Origin: Nisaea denitrificans DSM 18348
GTDB taxonomy: Bacteria > Pseudomonadota > Alphaproteobacteria > Thalassobaculales > Thalassobaculaceae
Length of the DNA: 64,000 nucleotides
Direction: 5' to 3'
Assembly: GCF_000426505.1 (NCBI RefSeq)
Contig: NZ_AUFM01000021.1
Coordinates: 89,100 to 153,099, forward strand
Shown here: one piece after another, positions 44,445 to 54,258 of the stretch
Position numbering within the stretch: the first letter of the stretch is position 1
How the letters are laid out: every line of letters starts with the position of its first letter
Notes under the pieces: model-generated
Seen by the model: the letters and a program-made list of their open reading frames with translations, nothing else
Told to the model about the DNA's origin: nothing
Database searches by the model: none
Program-made: the position numbers and the translations under genes

Positions 44445-46412
44445 ATGTTTCGGAAGCTCCAGGTAAAGACCAAGCTCGCGTTGTTGGTTGCGGCAGGGTT
44501 GCTGATCGCGATTGCGATCGCCACTGTGTCCGGCCTCTACAATTCTCTTGAGCTGACGAATACGGCACTGAAGAACCGGCTGACGGCCAACACGACGACA
44601 CTGACCCAGGAAATCGAGCAGGAAGGGCTGCGGGCCCTTTCGATGGCGCGTCTGATCGCGTTGCAATCGAACGTGATCGAGGCAATGCGCGCTGGCGACC
44701 GAGAAAAGCTGTCTGGGATCTTCGTTCCGGGGTTCAAGGAACTGAAGGCAGACTATGGCGTTCGCCAGTTCCAGTTTCATCTGCCGCCAGCGACGTCTTT
44801 CCTGCGGGTTCACAAGCCGGAAAAATTCGGCGATGACCTCTCCGGCTTCCGAAACACGGTACTGAAGGTCAATAACGAGAAGGTTTCGACCAAGGGACTT
44901 GAGGTCGGGGTCGCCGGCCTCGGCATGCGCGGAGTCGCGCCGATTGCGGATGCCGAGGGCCATATCGGCTCCGTCGAGTTCGGCCTCTCCTTCGGACAAA
45001 GCTTCTTCGACGCGTTTCGGGAGAAGCACGAGGCGCACGCAGCACTTTTCGTCTCTCGCGAGAGTGGCTTGGAACCGCTGGCCTCGACCTTTCCTGAAGG
45101 GGTTGTGATCGACCCTGCGTTGCTGCAGGAGGGGCTTCAGGGGGAGGCGTTCGATTTGAACGTCAAGGCCGAGGGTCATTCCTACGCACTGGCTGTGAAG
45201 CCGGTGACAGACTTTGCCGGCACCGTCATCGGTACCGCGCTGGTGGCAGTCGACAGGGCGAGCTTCGACCGAGCCATCGATAATGCCTATATCTCGGCCG
45301 GAGTGCTTCTTGCGCTGAGTATCGTCATTCTTCTCGTTCTGCTGCTTTTCATAAGCCGTCTGATCTCGGCGCCGCTACAGAACGCCATCGATGTCCTCCG
45401 TCGTCTCAGCCAGAAGGATTTCACGACGAAGATCGCCAACCTGGACCGTGCCGATGACATCGGAATCATGGCCCGCGCCATGGCCGAGTGCCGGGACGGG
45501 CTGGTCGAGGCGGAACGGCTGAAAGAAGAGGAAGAGGCGAACAAGGCCCGCGCCGAGGAGGAGCGGCGCCGGGCGGTGCTCGATTTGGCCCAGAAGTTTG
45601 AGGATCAGGTGAAGGGCATCGTTGATGCTGTGGCAGGCTCCGCCGCCGACTTTGGCACAACCGCCGACACGCTGATGAGCGTCGCGGACAACGCCTCCTC
45701 GCGGGCCAGCACCGTCGAGAGCGCAGCGCGGGAGAGTGAGAGCAGCGTGCAGACCGTGTCGGCCGCCGCCGAGGAACTCGCGGCCTCAATCCGCGAGATT
45801 ACCGAGCAGTTGCAGAATACCAGCCGGATGTCCCGGGACGGCGCTCAGCGGGCGGAGGAGACCTCCAGTAAGGTCAGGGAGCTTTCGGAGGCTGCGGACA
45901 AGATCGGCGAGGTTGTCGGGCTGATCACCGATATTGCCGAGCAGACCAATCTGCTGGCACTCAACGCTACCATCGAGGCGGCACGCGCAGGCGAGGCGGG
46001 CAAGGGTTTCGCGGTGGTTGCCAACGAGGTCAAGTCTCTCGCCTCCCAGACGGGCAAGGCGACGGACGAGATCGGCGGCCAGATCCAGAAGGTGCAGGAA
46101 GCGGTGCGTAGCACTGTCGAGGCGATCGAGGCGCTGGCCGGGACCGTGAACGACATCGACCAGGTGGCCGGGACCATTGCCGCCGCTGCTGAGGAACAGT
46201 CGGCCGCGACGAACGAAATCGCGCGCAGCGTCGAATCCACGTCCGCCAATGTGCAGGACGTCACCGTCAATATCGGCGAGGTCGTCTCCGCCTCTGCCGA
46301 AACCCGCTCGGTCTCCGTCGGGGTGAAAGATAAAGCGAACCATCTCGGCGGCCAGGCGGGAGAGCTGACCCAGGCGGTCAACGGCTTCCTCGCAGAGGTA
46401 CGCGCGGGCTAG
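44445..46412 (+). CDS. Methyl-accepting chemotaxis protein with a dCache_3-like sensor
   Basis: The 655-residue chemoreceptor has two membrane spans ([20 protein letters not shown] near residues 8-28 and [20 protein letters not shown] near 282-302) around a periplasmic sensor. The sensor segment [20 protein letters not shown] with [15 protein letters not shown] and [13 protein letters not shown] resembles dCache_3 domains. A HAMP domain follows, then the signalling helices with the invariant hairpin tip [20 protein letters not shown]. No C-terminal CheB/CheR pentapeptide is present. It lies apart from other chemotaxis genes. The ligand is unknown. Confidence 0.93.
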   Translation: MFRKLQVKTKLALLVAAGLLIAIAIATVSGLYNSLELTNTALKNRLTANTTTLTQEIEQEGLRALSMARLIALQSNVIEAMRAGDREKLSGIFVPGFKELKADYGVRQFQFHLPPATSFLRVHKPEKFGDDLSGFRNTVLKVNNEKVSTKGLEVGVAGLGMRGVAPIADAEGHIGSVEFGLSFGQSFFDAFREKHEAHAALFVSRESGLEPLASTFPEGVVIDPALLQEGLQGEAFDLNVKAEGHSYALAVKPVTDFAGTVIGTALVAVDRASFDRAIDNAYISAGVLLALSIVILLVLLLFISRLISAPLQNAIDVLRRLSQKDFTTKIANLDRADDIGIMARAMAECRDGLVEAERLKEEEEANKARAEEERRRAVLDLAQKFEDQVKGIVDAVAGSAADFGTTADTLMSVADNASSRASTVESAARESESSVQTVSAAAEELAASIREITEQLQNTSRMSRDGAQRAEETSSKVRELSEAADKIGEVVGLITDIAEQTNLLALNATIEAARAGEAGKGFAVVANEVKSLASQTGKATDEIGGQIQKVQEAVRSTVEAIEALAGTVNDIDQVAGTIAAAAEEQSAATNEIARSVESTSANVQDVTVNIGEVVSASAETRSVSVGVKDKANHLGGQAGELTQAVNGFLAEVRAG

Positions 46413-46458
46413 GGCTTCCTCAGAAGCTGTGTGAGCGCCGGTCCGATCTCTCTAAACT

Positions 46459-46493
46459 ACCGTCATTCCCGCGCAGGCTGGAATGACGGTTTT
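46459..46493 (+). terminator. Terminator after the chemoreceptor, REP-like arms
   Basis: ACCGTCATTCC (46459-46469) pairs perfectly with GGAATGACGGT (46480-46490), followed by TTTT from 46490. The arms resemble the CCGTCATCCCGG repeats at 52782 and 54086, so this may be a repeat element used as a terminator. Confidence 0.75.
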
Positions 46494-46586
46494 GGAGGGA
46501 GAAGAAGAATAATCTTCCGAGTGATTGAAGCCTAGGCCAGACTCCCCATTTCAAATCCGGGTACTTAAGCTGGACGGGAGGACAGG

Positions 46587-48005
46587 GTGGCCGCTTTCTC
46601 AAGACTCTTGCGAAGGGCTACCGTTGCACTTGGTCTGGTCGCATCGCTCGCGGTCGCCTCAATCGCGCATGCCAGCGACATGACTGTGGATTGGCCAGCC
46701 TGGAATGCGGCCTCACCGCCGATATTCCCGGGGGAAACCTGGCAGCGCTATGCCTCTCCTGAAGAAGCCGGTTGGTCTTCCGCCTCGCTGGATGCCGCCA
46801 TGGAAGCTGGCTCCCAACTCGGCGGCGATGCGCTTTTCGTGGTCTATAACGGCGCTGTTCTGGCCGAATGGGGGCAGATCGCCCGGCGGATGAATGTGCA
46901 TTCCGTTCGCAAGTCGCTGATGAGCGCTCTCTACGGCATCGCTGTGGGGGAGGGGAAGGTCGATATTTCCGCCAGTCTCGGTACCCTCGGCATCGACGAG
47001 ATCACACCGCTGACAGAAATCGAGAAAAGCGCGACCGTCGCGGATCTGCTGGAAACCCGTTCCGGCATTTATCTGCCCGCCGCCTATGAGACGAGAAGCA
47101 TGAAGCGTGGCCGTCCCGAGCGCGGCAGCCACGCACCGGGCAGTTTCTGGTACTATAATAACTGGGACTTCAACGCGCTGGGCACGATCTACAACCAGCA
47201 GACCGGCAGCGACCTGTTCCGCGATTTCGAGACCCGGCTGGCCCGGCCGACCGGCATGCAGGACTTTTCCCTCCGGCACACATTCTACCGTGGGGACCCT
47301 GACGTCTCGCACCATCCGGCCTATCTTTACCGCCTGACCGCACGGGACATGGCCCGGTTCGGGCTGCTGTTCCTGAACGAGGGCCGCTGGCGGGACAGCC
47401 AGCTCATCCCGGCGGACTGGGTGGCGGAGAGTACACGCGCGCATGTGCAGCGGGAGCGCGGCGGCGGCTACGGTTATATGTGGTGGACCTTCGCCCGGCG
47501 TCTCGAGGAACTCGGCACCTATGCAGCGTTGGGTAATGGCGGGCAGACCATCATCATTGTACCCGCCGCCCGGCTGGTGCTGGTGCATAAAGCGAATACC
47601 GCAGACGGCCATCGGGTCGAGACGGGGGATATCGTCGAGGTTCTGGTCGCGATCCTGAAAGCCCGAACCGGCCCTCCCGCTGCCACGCCGAAACTGGTCC
47701 CGGCGGTGCAACCGGTTATTCCTGGCGCGACGGTTGAGCTGGGGCCGGAACAACAATCCCGGTTGCCCGGCGCATATAAGGGGCGCCGGGCAACGATTCA
47801 TGTGGTGGAGACGAAAGACGGTATCGAGATCGCCGATCCGCGGCTTGGCCAGTTCCGCCTGCTGGCACAATCGGACACAAGGTTTCTGATCGAGGATCTT
47901 GAGCGCGAAGCGGTGTTCACGGCGAACGAAGCAGGCGAGGTCATCGGCGTGAGTGTCGAAAACCGCAGAGGCGGCTGGACCGATTTGGAGCGCGTTCGGA
48001 ACTGA
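46587..48005 (+). CDS. Exported beta-lactamase-family serine hydrolase
   Basis: The 472-residue protein has a signal peptide (ATVALGLVASLAVASIAHAS) and a class C beta-lactamase / penicillin-binding fold: S-x-x-K in HSVRKSLMSALYG, the Y-x-N element in FWYYNNWDFN, and a third box region near LGNGGQTIIIVP. The C-terminal ~120 residues (LPGAYKGRRATIHVVETKDG) add a small beta domain seen in esterase-type members. Such proteins are esterases, D-aminopeptidases or amidases more often than lactamases, so no resistance role is claimed. The start is GTG with GGAGGACAGG upstream. Confidence 0.87.
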   Translation: MAAFSRLLRRATVALGLVASLAVASIAHASDMTVDWPAWNAASPPIFPGETWQRYASPEEAGWSSASLDAAMEAGSQLGGDALFVVYNGAVLAEWGQIARRMNVHSVRKSLMSALYGIAVGEGKVDISASLGTLGIDEITPLTEIEKSATVADLLETRSGIYLPAAYETRSMKRGRPERGSHAPGSFWYYNNWDFNALGTIYNQQTGSDLFRDFETRLARPTGMQDFSLRHTFYRGDPDVSHHPAYLYRLTARDMARFGLLFLNEGRWRDSQLIPADWVAESTRAHVQRERGGGYGYMWWTFARRLEELGTYAALGNGGQTIIIVPAARLVLVHKANTADGHRVETGDIVEVLVAILKARTGPPAATPKLVPAVQPVIPGATVELGPEQQSRLPGAYKGRRATIHVVETKDGIEIADPRLGQFRLLAQSDTRFLIEDLEREAVFTANEAGEVIGVSVENRRGGWTDLERVRN

Positions 48006-48147
48006 CCGGGTTATCCAGCCGCGCCTCATATGACGCTTTCGTTGCCACGCCACTTTCATCTTGACCCCATACGGGGGAGTGGCTGTAAACAGGTCGGCTC
48101 CGCTGAGACGGGAAACTGTATTTCCAATCCGAGAGAGCCCGCATCCC

Positions 48148-49422
48148 ATGAAACCGATTGTCGCCGGGCTGGATTTCGGCACCTCGAATTCCGCCATCGG
48201 ATACGCGTCCGGCAACGCCCTCGATCTCCACAGGTTCGAGCATGGCGGTCAGTCCGTCCCGACGGCCCTGTTCTATGACGAGGAAGAGGGCGTGCTGGTC
48301 AGCGGGCATGACGCCGAAGCGCGGTTCCTGCAGGGGTATGAGGGCCGTTACCTGCGGGCGCTCAAAAGCATCCTTGGCACCAGCCTGGCCGATGATGCGA
48401 CCCGGATGGGCGCCCGGTCCTGGCCATTCCGTTCCCTGCTGACCAGCTTCCTGACTGCGGTGAAGAAGAGCGTCGAGCAGGCGGCCGGCGGGGAGATTTC
48501 CGGGCTGGTCGCCGGCCGGCCGGTGCGCTTCGTCGACGAGGACGAGACGCGCGACAGACGGGCGGAGGCGTTGCTGCGCGAGGTGCTGGAGGAAGTAGGT
48601 TTCGGCCCGGTGCGGTTCATCTACGAGCCGGTAGCGGCTTTGATTGATGCCGAGGCGGCGATGCAGGACCCGACTTATGTGCTGGTCGCCGATATCGGCG
48701 GCGGCACCTCGGATTTCACGCTGGCCCACCGGTCAGTGGACGGCGCTTCCAAAGAGGTCGCCGGGTTCGAGATCCTGGCCAATCACGGTGTGCATATCGG
48801 CGGCACGGATCTCGACAAGCGGCTGTCGCTGAAGGCCGTCATGCCCGCCTTCGGGTACGGCACGGAGATGAAGGCGCTGACCTCCGATGTCCTGCTACCG
48901 GTGCCGCCCAGCTACTACAACGATCTCGCCACCTGGCAGAAGATTCATTTCTGCTACAGCTACGCGATGAAGCGGGATGTCCGGTCGGTCATGCGTCAGG
49001 CGATCGAGCCGGAGAAGATCGAGCTGTTGCTGGAGCTGTTGGAACGGCAGCTCGGCCATCGGCTTGCGAATGCCGTGGAAGGGGTGAAGATCGCCCTCAG
49101 CGACAGTGAGGCGGCGACGCTGGATTTCCCGGATATCGAAGATCTGTCCCCTATCACGGTGGACCAGGCTGCCCTGGCCCAGTATTTCGCGCCGCTGGAA
49201 CAGCAGGTCGCCAAGGCCGCCGGGGAGACCCTCGCACTGGCCGGGGTGCGGCCGGAGCAGGTCGGCCACATCGTCCTGACCGGCGGCTCCACCCTCTTGC
49301 CGGACATGCGCAGGACGATCACCGCCTGCGTCCCCGCCGCCCGGATCGTCCCGTCCGATCCGTTCACGGCGGTGGCAAAGGGCCTGACCAAGGCGGCGCA
49401 GAGGGTGTTTCCTGCTGGGTGA
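48148..49422 (+). CDS. Hsp70-family protein, YegD-like
   Basis: The 424-residue protein is an actin/Hsp70-fold ATPase: phosphate 1 loop AGLDFGTSNSAIGYA, phosphate 2 loop LVADIGGGTSDFTLA, HIGGTDLDKRL and the adenosine motif HIVLTGGSTLLPDM. It stops after the nucleotide-binding domain and lacks the peptide-binding and lid domains of DnaK, which fits the YegD group. The interior (FEPVAALIDAEAAM-like: IYEPVAALIDAEAAM) is conserved. The ATG at 48148 fits the family start. The role of YegD proteins is not settled. No DnaJ is nearby. Confidence 0.9.
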   Translation: MKPIVAGLDFGTSNSAIGYASGNALDLHRFEHGGQSVPTALFYDEEEGVLVSGHDAEARFLQGYEGRYLRALKSILGTSLADDATRMGARSWPFRSLLTSFLTAVKKSVEQAAGGEISGLVAGRPVRFVDEDETRDRRAEALLREVLEEVGFGPVRFIYEPVAALIDAEAAMQDPTYVLVADIGGGTSDFTLAHRSVDGASKEVAGFEILANHGVHIGGTDLDKRLSLKAVMPAFGYGTEMKALTSDVLLPVPPSYYNDLATWQKIHFCYSYAMKRDVRSVMRQAIEPEKIELLLELLERQLGHRLANAVEGVKIALSDSEAATLDFPDIEDLSPITVDQAALAQYFAPLEQQVAKAAGETLALAGVRPEQVGHIVLTGGSTLLPDMRRTITACVPAARIVPSDPFTAVAKGLTKAAQRVFPAG

Positions 49423-49443
49423 CGCGGTGTGGCATCGGCCCAC

Positions 49444-50301
49444 TCAGTTCCCGAACAGTTTCTTCAGCCCTTCGCCGGCCTTCTCCAACTCCTTGCCGGT
49501 GTCTTCGATAACCTTCTTCGTATCGTCGACGGCCTTCTTGGCGCCTTCCACATCGGTTGGCAGCTTGCCGCCGTTGATCTTGCCGAGATTATTTTTCAGC
49601 GCCTCAAGGGTCTTGCCGACACCGATGCTGGCGGCTGCCCGGCTGGCGGCGTCGGTCAGGGCAGCCATCACCTCTGCGGCCACTTCTTCCGGTGTCGCCC
49701 CGCCGGACTCCTTGCCGATATTTCGGAGGGTGATGTCCGGCAGCCGTGCTTCCAGTGCCTTGCCCTGATCGAGCAGGGAGGCGGCGACCGTCACCTTGCC
49801 GCCGCGCACTTTGAGGGTTTCGATGATCAGCTTCTTGTCCGTGCCGCCGCTTTCACCGGACGATGGCGCGCTGGACGAACTGCTCCCACCACCGCTGTTC
49901 TTCTTCACGTTGTCCGCGATGGTGCCGATATTGTTACCGCCGGGCATCAGCTCGTAGGTCACCGCCGGCCCGTCTACGGAGATCTCCTTGATCACGATCA
50001 CCGGCTGGCTGACGCTTGCGGTATCCAACGCAACACTGATCCCGCCGAGCGAGATCGCGCTGTCGCTCTTGAAGCCCGAGGGATTGCCGACCGTCAGCCC
50101 GTTGATCCCGGCCCGGCCGTCGAGAACCTCGATCTTCACCCCGGAGACGGTCACCGGCACACCGGCAACGCGCGTGCCCTGCTTCTCGATCACGTCCTTG
50201 ACGAGGGAGTCGAGATTGCCGAACACGAAGACGACGACGGCAACCACCGCCACCAACAGGACCGCAACAACGGCCCCTACAATCATCCCCAAACGCTTCA
50301 T
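49444..50301 (-). CDS. AsmA-like membrane-anchored protein
   Basis: The 285-residue protein has one N-terminal span (MIVGAVVAVLLVAVVAVVVF), then an AsmA-type beta region: VAGVPVTVSGVKIEVLDGRA, INGLTVGNPSGFKSDSAISL, VIVIKEISVDGPAVTYEL. In the middle is a Ser/Gly-rich linker (residues ~138-160) and the C-terminus is a helical Lys/Glu/Asp-rich tail. AsmA-like proteins sit in the envelope and are linked to lipid transport or outer-membrane biogenesis. The ATG at 50301 has GGAGTGAGACG upstream. It is convergent with the Hsp70-like gene. Confidence 0.8.
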   Translation of the reverse strand: MKRLGMIVGAVVAVLLVAVVAVVVFVFGNLDSLVKDVIEKQGTRVAGVPVTVSGVKIEVLDGRAGINGLTVGNPSGFKSDSAISLGGISVALDTASVSQPVIVIKEISVDGPAVTYELMPGGNNIGTIADNVKKNSGGGSSSSSAPSSGESGGTDKKLIIETLKVRGGKVTVAASLLDQGKALEARLPDITLRNIGKESGGATPEEVAAEVMAALTDAASRAAASIGVGKTLEALKNNLGKINGGKLPTDVEGAKKAVDDTKKVIEDTGKELEKAGEGLKKLFGN

Positions 50302-50552
50302 CGTCTCACTCCACATCTGGCGCGCACCAGAGGCCGCGCGGCTTCATCGCTTTCCTGACGAGTCTAGGCGTGTTCGGGGGAAGAGGTCCAGAGACGAGGA
50401 TATGACGGTGGTGCGGGTGCCGACGGAGCGCTTACCGGGGCGCTGGGCGGAAGTATAGTTATCGGCGGATTTCCGCCTTTTACTCCGTATTAATGAAGTC
50501 TGGCCTAAATTCGGCTTCCAGATGACCGGCCAGAGCCAGAAACAGCGATCTT

Positions 50553-50945
50553 ATGCCCCGTGAAGTCCGAACGATTATCCTGAGCGACGCCGAGCTGAGC
50601 GGTGCGGTCGACTCATTCCGGCGGGTCAACAAGGACCTTCTGCCGCCCGGCACGGTGCATGGGATCGAAGCGCAGCCCGACGGCAGCATTCTGGTCGCCA
50701 TCGAGATGAAATTCGGCCCCAATATCCGCAAGGACAAGTTCATTCTCGAGCAGCAGAATGTGGTCGAGGCTTTCGTCAGATTCTGCATCGAAACCAACGT
50801 CGTCATCCCGCGCAGCGGCACCAGAAAGATTGTGCGGACCGACAAGGAGTGGATTCTCGAAATCCGGCTGAAGAGCGACGAGATGGCCCATCAGGCCGCC
50901 TATGCGGATTTGAAGAGAAACGAATTGAAGGGACGGGCGACCTGA
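50553..50945 (+). CDS. Hypothetical small protein
   Basis: I do not recognise this 130-residue protein. It is soluble, with strands such as VRTIILSDAELSGAVDSFRR and ILVAIEMKFGPN, a helix with VVEAFVRFCIETNVVIP, and a basic C-terminus (YADLKRNELKGRAT). The reading frame has normal GC-rich coding character, so it is likely real. The ribosome site is weak. The 250 bases upstream hold no gene. Confidence 0.65.
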   Translation: MPREVRTIILSDAELSGAVDSFRRVNKDLLPPGTVHGIEAQPDGSILVAIEMKFGPNIRKDKFILEQQNVVEAFVRFCIETNVVIPRSGTRKIVRTDKEWILEIRLKSDEMAHQAAYADLKRNELKGRAT

Positions 50946-50989
50946 AGCCCCAATCTCCGCGCCGGCCGGAACCCGGTCGAAATGCCCCG

Positions 50990-51658
50990 TCAGCCCTGCA
51001 GCGCGAACATCATCGCGTAGAGCCCGGCATCCACATGCTTCGCGCCGCGCTCGGCAAGGCCGTCGACGATCCCCGCCTCCTTGAGGGCGGCTTCGACGAA
51101 GGCCCGGTCGGTGCCTTCGATCACCGCCGTGAACGGCGCCTCGCCATCCTTGCTCTTGCGGATCGACTGCTCGCCGGTCCCGGCAAGTGAGCGGCCCATA
51201 TCGGCCTGCCAGTGCTGCACCCTTGTGATGCCTTCGCGGTTGCGCAGGTCATGCAGGGCGGCACCGGCGAGCCAGCGGGCAATCGCCTCCGGATCCCCCG
51301 TGCCCGGATCGTAGCGCACGGTCGCGACAACCGAGCCCAGAACCTCACCGCTGCAGAACCGCACCCGGTTGGTCGCGCGCACGAAATTGCGGAATTCCTG
51401 CATCATCCGGGACGTCCATTCCGTCGGATGGTCGAGCGCATGGCGATAGACCGGATCATCAAAACAGGCCAGGCCCTCGACATCGTAGGCCGCGAGATAC
51501 CTGTGCTTGCCGCGCCCGAGCTTGCGATAGCGCCGCCCGTTCCGCCATCCCGGCATGCCGACCCGCTCCGGAATATGCTCGCGGTGGTACCACTCGCCGA
51601 ATTCGGCATCGCATTCGGGCGTCGTGTCGCCCCATACCGCCATCACAGCATCACTCAT
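50990..51658 (-). CDS. EthD-like dimeric alpha/beta-barrel domain protein, hypothetical
   Basis: The 222-residue protein reads MAVWGDTTPECDAEFGEWYH followed by REHIPERVGMPGWRNGRRYR, a pattern found in EthD-like and related ferredoxin-fold barrels, and the second half (TRVQHWQADMGRS, FTAVIEGTDRAFVEAAL) looks like a second such unit. The function is unknown. GGAGGAAACACAGAC precedes the ATG. It lies downstream of the quinone-reductase gene on the same strand by only 27 bases, so the two may be cotranscribed. Confidence 0.7.
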   Translation of the reverse strand: MSDAVMAVWGDTTPECDAEFGEWYHREHIPERVGMPGWRNGRRYRKLGRGKHRYLAAYDVEGLACFDDPVYRHALDHPTEWTSRMMQEFRNFVRATNRVRFCSGEVLGSVVATVRYDPGTGDPEAIARWLAGAALHDLRNREGITRVQHWQADMGRSLAGTGEQSIRKSKDGEAPFTAVIEGTDRAFVEAALKEAGIVDGLAERGAKHVDAGLYAMMFALQG

Positions 51659-51685
51659 GTCTGTGTTTCCTCCTGGTTGGCAGGA

Positions 51686-52654
51686 TCAAACCGTCAAAAT
51701 CGTCGAGCCCGTCGTCTCCCGTGCCTCAAGCGCACGGTGGGCCTCGGCGGCGTCCTTCAGGGCGTAGGTCTGGTTGATCTCGATCTTCACGCCTTCACGG
51801 ATCTTGTCGAACAACGCACCCGCGATATCGAGGGTCAGCGCGCGCGTCGCCGTGTGCGGGGCAAGTCCGGGCCGGGTGAAGTAGAGCGCCTTGCCGGCCA
51901 GCAGTTTAGGTTCGACCGCCGGTGCGGGGCCGGAGGCGGCGCCGAAATGCACCAGCGTGCCGAAGCGGGCCAGCGAGCCGAGCGAGCCCTCATAGACGGC
52001 GGCGCCGACCCCGTCATAGACGACCGAAACGCCCTCGCCGCCGGTGATCTCCATCACCCGGGCCTGGAAGTCCTCCCGGGTATAGACGATCGGATGATCG
52101 CAGCCATGCGCCCTGGCAATCTCCGCTTTTTCATCGGAGCCGACGGTCCCGATCACCGTGGCGCCGATCTTTTTCAGCCACTGGCAGGCAATCGTCCCGA
52201 CGCCACCGGCCGCTGCATGCAGCAGGACGGTCTGGCCGGCCTGTACCGGAAAGGTGCGGCGCACAAGGTAGGACACGGTCAGCCCCTTTAGCATGGACCC
52301 CGCAGCCTGCTCGTCGCTGATATCGTCCGGCAGGGGGATCAGCCGTTCGGCCGGGTAGATCCGTTCCTCGGCATAGGCGCCGGGTGTGCCCATGACATAG
52401 CCGACACGATCACCCACCTTGACGGTCTCGACACCCGCGCCGACGGCTTCGACGACCCCGGCGGCCTCCATGCCGATTGAGGCGGGCAGATCGAGTTTAT
52501 AGCCGCCGGACCGCTGATAAACGTCGATATAGTTCAGCCCGACAACGGTCTGGCGCAGGCGCACCTCGCCCGGCCCCGGATCCCCGACAGCGAACTCCTC
52601 GAAGCGCATCACGTCGGGGCCGCCCTGCTCGTGGATGATGATTGCGTGCGCCAT
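51686..52654 (-). CDS. NADPH:quinone reductase-like zinc-independent MDR (QOR)
   Basis: The 322-residue protein belongs to the quinone oxidoreductase branch of medium-chain dehydrogenases: EVRLRQTVVGLNYIDVYQRS, the Rossmann loop AAAGGVGTIACQWLKKIG, GSDEKAEIARAHGCDH and VVYDGVGAAVYEGSL. The structural zinc cysteines of alcohol dehydrogenases are missing. The ATG at 52654 (AHAIIIHEQGGPDVM) has AGGGAG upstream; a longer frame to 52753 is ignored. It probably reduces quinones or enals with NADPH. Repeats of the CCGTCATCCCGG family lie upstream. Confidence 0.92.
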   Translation of the reverse strand: MAHAIIIHEQGGPDVMRFEEFAVGDPGPGEVRLRQTVVGLNYIDVYQRSGGYKLDLPASIGMEAAGVVEAVGAGVETVKVGDRVGYVMGTPGAYAEERIYPAERLIPLPDDISDEQAAGSMLKGLTVSYLVRRTFPVQAGQTVLLHAAAGGVGTIACQWLKKIGATVIGTVGSDEKAEIARAHGCDHPIVYTREDFQARVMEITGGEGVSVVYDGVGAAVYEGSLGSLARFGTLVHFGAASGPAPAVEPKLLAGKALYFTRPGLAPHTATRALTLDIAGALFDKIREGVKIEINQTYALKDAAEAHRALEARETTGSTILTV

Positions 52655-52781
52655 GGCGGTGGATCTCCCTGGAAGATGGTTCTGGTTGTTGCTGTGCGGG
52701 TCATTGGGTGCCGCTCGGGACGCACTGTCCGCATGGCCGGCGTCATGGGTCAATGCACGGTTCCATGTGGCGGCAAAAAGT

Positions 52782-52860
52782 CCGTCATCCCGGACCTCCC
52801 TCAGCCGCCATCACGGACCCTCCCTCAGCCGTCATCCCGGACCCCGATCCGGGATGACGA
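52782..52860. repeat. REP-like palindromic repeat cluster 1
   Basis: Three direct copies of a CCGTCATCCCGG-type unit occur at 52782, about 52805 (imperfect, CCGCCATCACGG) and 52829, each followed by a CTCCCTCAG-like spacer in the first two. The third forms a perfect 11-bp hairpin with CCGGGATGACG (52849-52859). The cluster lies between the quinone reductase start and the M20 peptidase stop. Confidence 0.8.
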
Positions 52861-52878
52861 TCGAGGACGGCGTCACTC

Positions 52879-54012
52879 TCAGCGCAGCGTCGCCAGCAGC
52901 CCGGCCATCAGCTTGCCCCGCTCGGCCAGGCTCTCGATCTCGATATGCTCATCCAGCGTATGCAGGCCGGCGCCGCGCACGCCGAGGGAGTCGAGGGTCG
53001 GGATGCCCATCGCGCCGGTGAAATTGCCGTCCGAGCCGCCGCCCGCCATATGGGCCGTGATCTCGAAGCCCAGATCCGCGGCGAGGCGTCTTGCATGCTC
53101 GAACAAAGCCGTGTCGGCGGCGCTCGGCTCCCAGACCGGGCGGGTGACGCCGCGCGCGACCTGGAAGCCGACATCGCCATCGGGATTGTTCAGCGCCAGC
53201 ATCTTCCCGACGCCCGCATCCAGATCCTGCTGCCGCTTGGCCATGGACAGCGCCTCGGCCGCGCAGCCCGAGGGCAGGCAATTGACGTGCAGCTGGTCCG
53301 AGGTCACGCAGCCCACCGAGAAGGTGCAGCTGTCGGTGCTCATCTCCTCGATCTCGAGGATGCGCCGGGCCATTTCCCGCACCGCCGAGCGCCCGAGGCG
53401 CGGATCGACGCCCGCATGGATCGGGGTGCCGGTGGTCCGGAGGTTGAAGCGCGCAATGGCATAGCGGCCCCAGACCAGGCCGCCATCGGAACGGGCCGGT
53501 TCGGGGACGAGCACGTATTTCTGGCTTTTCGCCGTGGCCTCGATCAGCTCCCGGGTCGCGGGCGTGCCGATCTCCTCGTCAGGCGTGAACAGCACGGTCA
53601 CGGGCAGCGGCGTCTCGATCTGCGCCGCCGCCAGTTGCCGGATCGCTTCGAGCGACAGGTAGTTGCCGCCCTTCATGTCCTGGATGCCGGGCCCCCAGCA
53701 CTTCCCGCCCTCGCGCCGCCAGGGCAGGCGGGCGAGCGTGCCGACGGGATGCACCGTGTCCATGTGCCCGGCGATCAGGATGCCCGGCGCGCCCGCCCTG
53801 GGATGCGGGAAACTGGCGCGGACGCAGCCGCCGAGGCCCATGCGCCCGGGAATGCGCTCGATCCTGGCGCCCATGGAAGCGAGGTCATAGCTCGCAAGGT
53901 CGATCATCCGGTCCACCGCCGCCGCGTCATGGGTCGGGCTCTCGCATTCGATCCACGGGCGGAGGCCGGTGCACATGGCGTCGGAGTCGAAAGGCAGGGC
54001 GTTGAAATCCAT
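52879..54012 (-). CDS. M20-family metallopeptidase (CPG2/ArgE-like)
   Basis: The 377-residue protein is a two-zinc M20 amidohydrolase: IAGHMDTVHP carries the first zinc His and the catalytic Asp, GIQDMKGG the bridging Asp, FTPDEEIGTPATR the general-base Glu pair, and HAGVDPRLGRSAV begins the dimerisation domain; AGGGSDGNFTG and GAGLHTLDEHI provide the last ligand region. The closest types are glutamate carboxypeptidase CPG2 and similar aminoacyl hydrolases. GGAG precedes the ATG. It is flanked on both sides by REP-like repeats. Confidence 0.92.
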   Translation of the reverse strand: MDFNALPFDSDAMCTGLRPWIECESPTHDAAAVDRMIDLASYDLASMGARIERIPGRMGLGGCVRASFPHPRAGAPGILIAGHMDTVHPVGTLARLPWRREGGKCWGPGIQDMKGGNYLSLEAIRQLAAAQIETPLPVTVLFTPDEEIGTPATRELIEATAKSQKYVLVPEPARSDGGLVWGRYAIARFNLRTTGTPIHAGVDPRLGRSAVREMARRILEIEEMSTDSCTFSVGCVTSDQLHVNCLPSGCAAEALSMAKRQQDLDAGVGKMLALNNPDGDVGFQVARGVTRPVWEPSAADTALFEHARRLAADLGFEITAHMAGGGSDGNFTGAMGIPTLDSLGVRGAGLHTLDEHIEIESLAERGKLMAGLLATLR

Positions 54013-54085
54013 GGGGGGGCTCCGCAGTTGGGGAATGGGGCGGGCAGAAAGAAGGGGGCAGGATACTCAGATCGCGGACCTCAAT

Positions 54086-54174
54086 CCGTCATCCCGGACG
54101 TGATCCGGGATCCATATGACCACTGTCACGGTTCTATGAAAAGCTGGTTCCCGGCCCTCCGGCCGGGATGACGG
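54086..54174. repeat. REP-like palindromic repeat cluster 2
   Basis: CCGTCATCCCGG (54086-54097) and its exact complement CCGGGATGACGG (54163-54174) form 12-bp terminal inverted repeats around 65 bases. Each arm also folds on its own: ATCCCGG/CCGGGAT around 54098, and TCCCGGCC/GGCCGGGA around CTCC at 54057-equivalent positions 54157-54160. The unit matches cluster 1. The region 54013-54258 holds no gene and forms the left border of the low-GC insert. Confidence 0.8.
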
Positions 54175-54258
54175 TCGAAGAGAGAAGTAGGGAGCTGTGC
54201 GACGCAAGCCCCAACTTGGTCAGGGTCATGTGGCTGCAGGATCTAAAACCGAGTGTGC

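Noticed and set aside
46587..48005. Antibiotic-resistance beta-lactamase
   Set aside because: The fold is of the serine beta-lactamase family, but its C-terminal extension and third-box region fit esterase or peptidase members better, and no regulator or mobile context is present.
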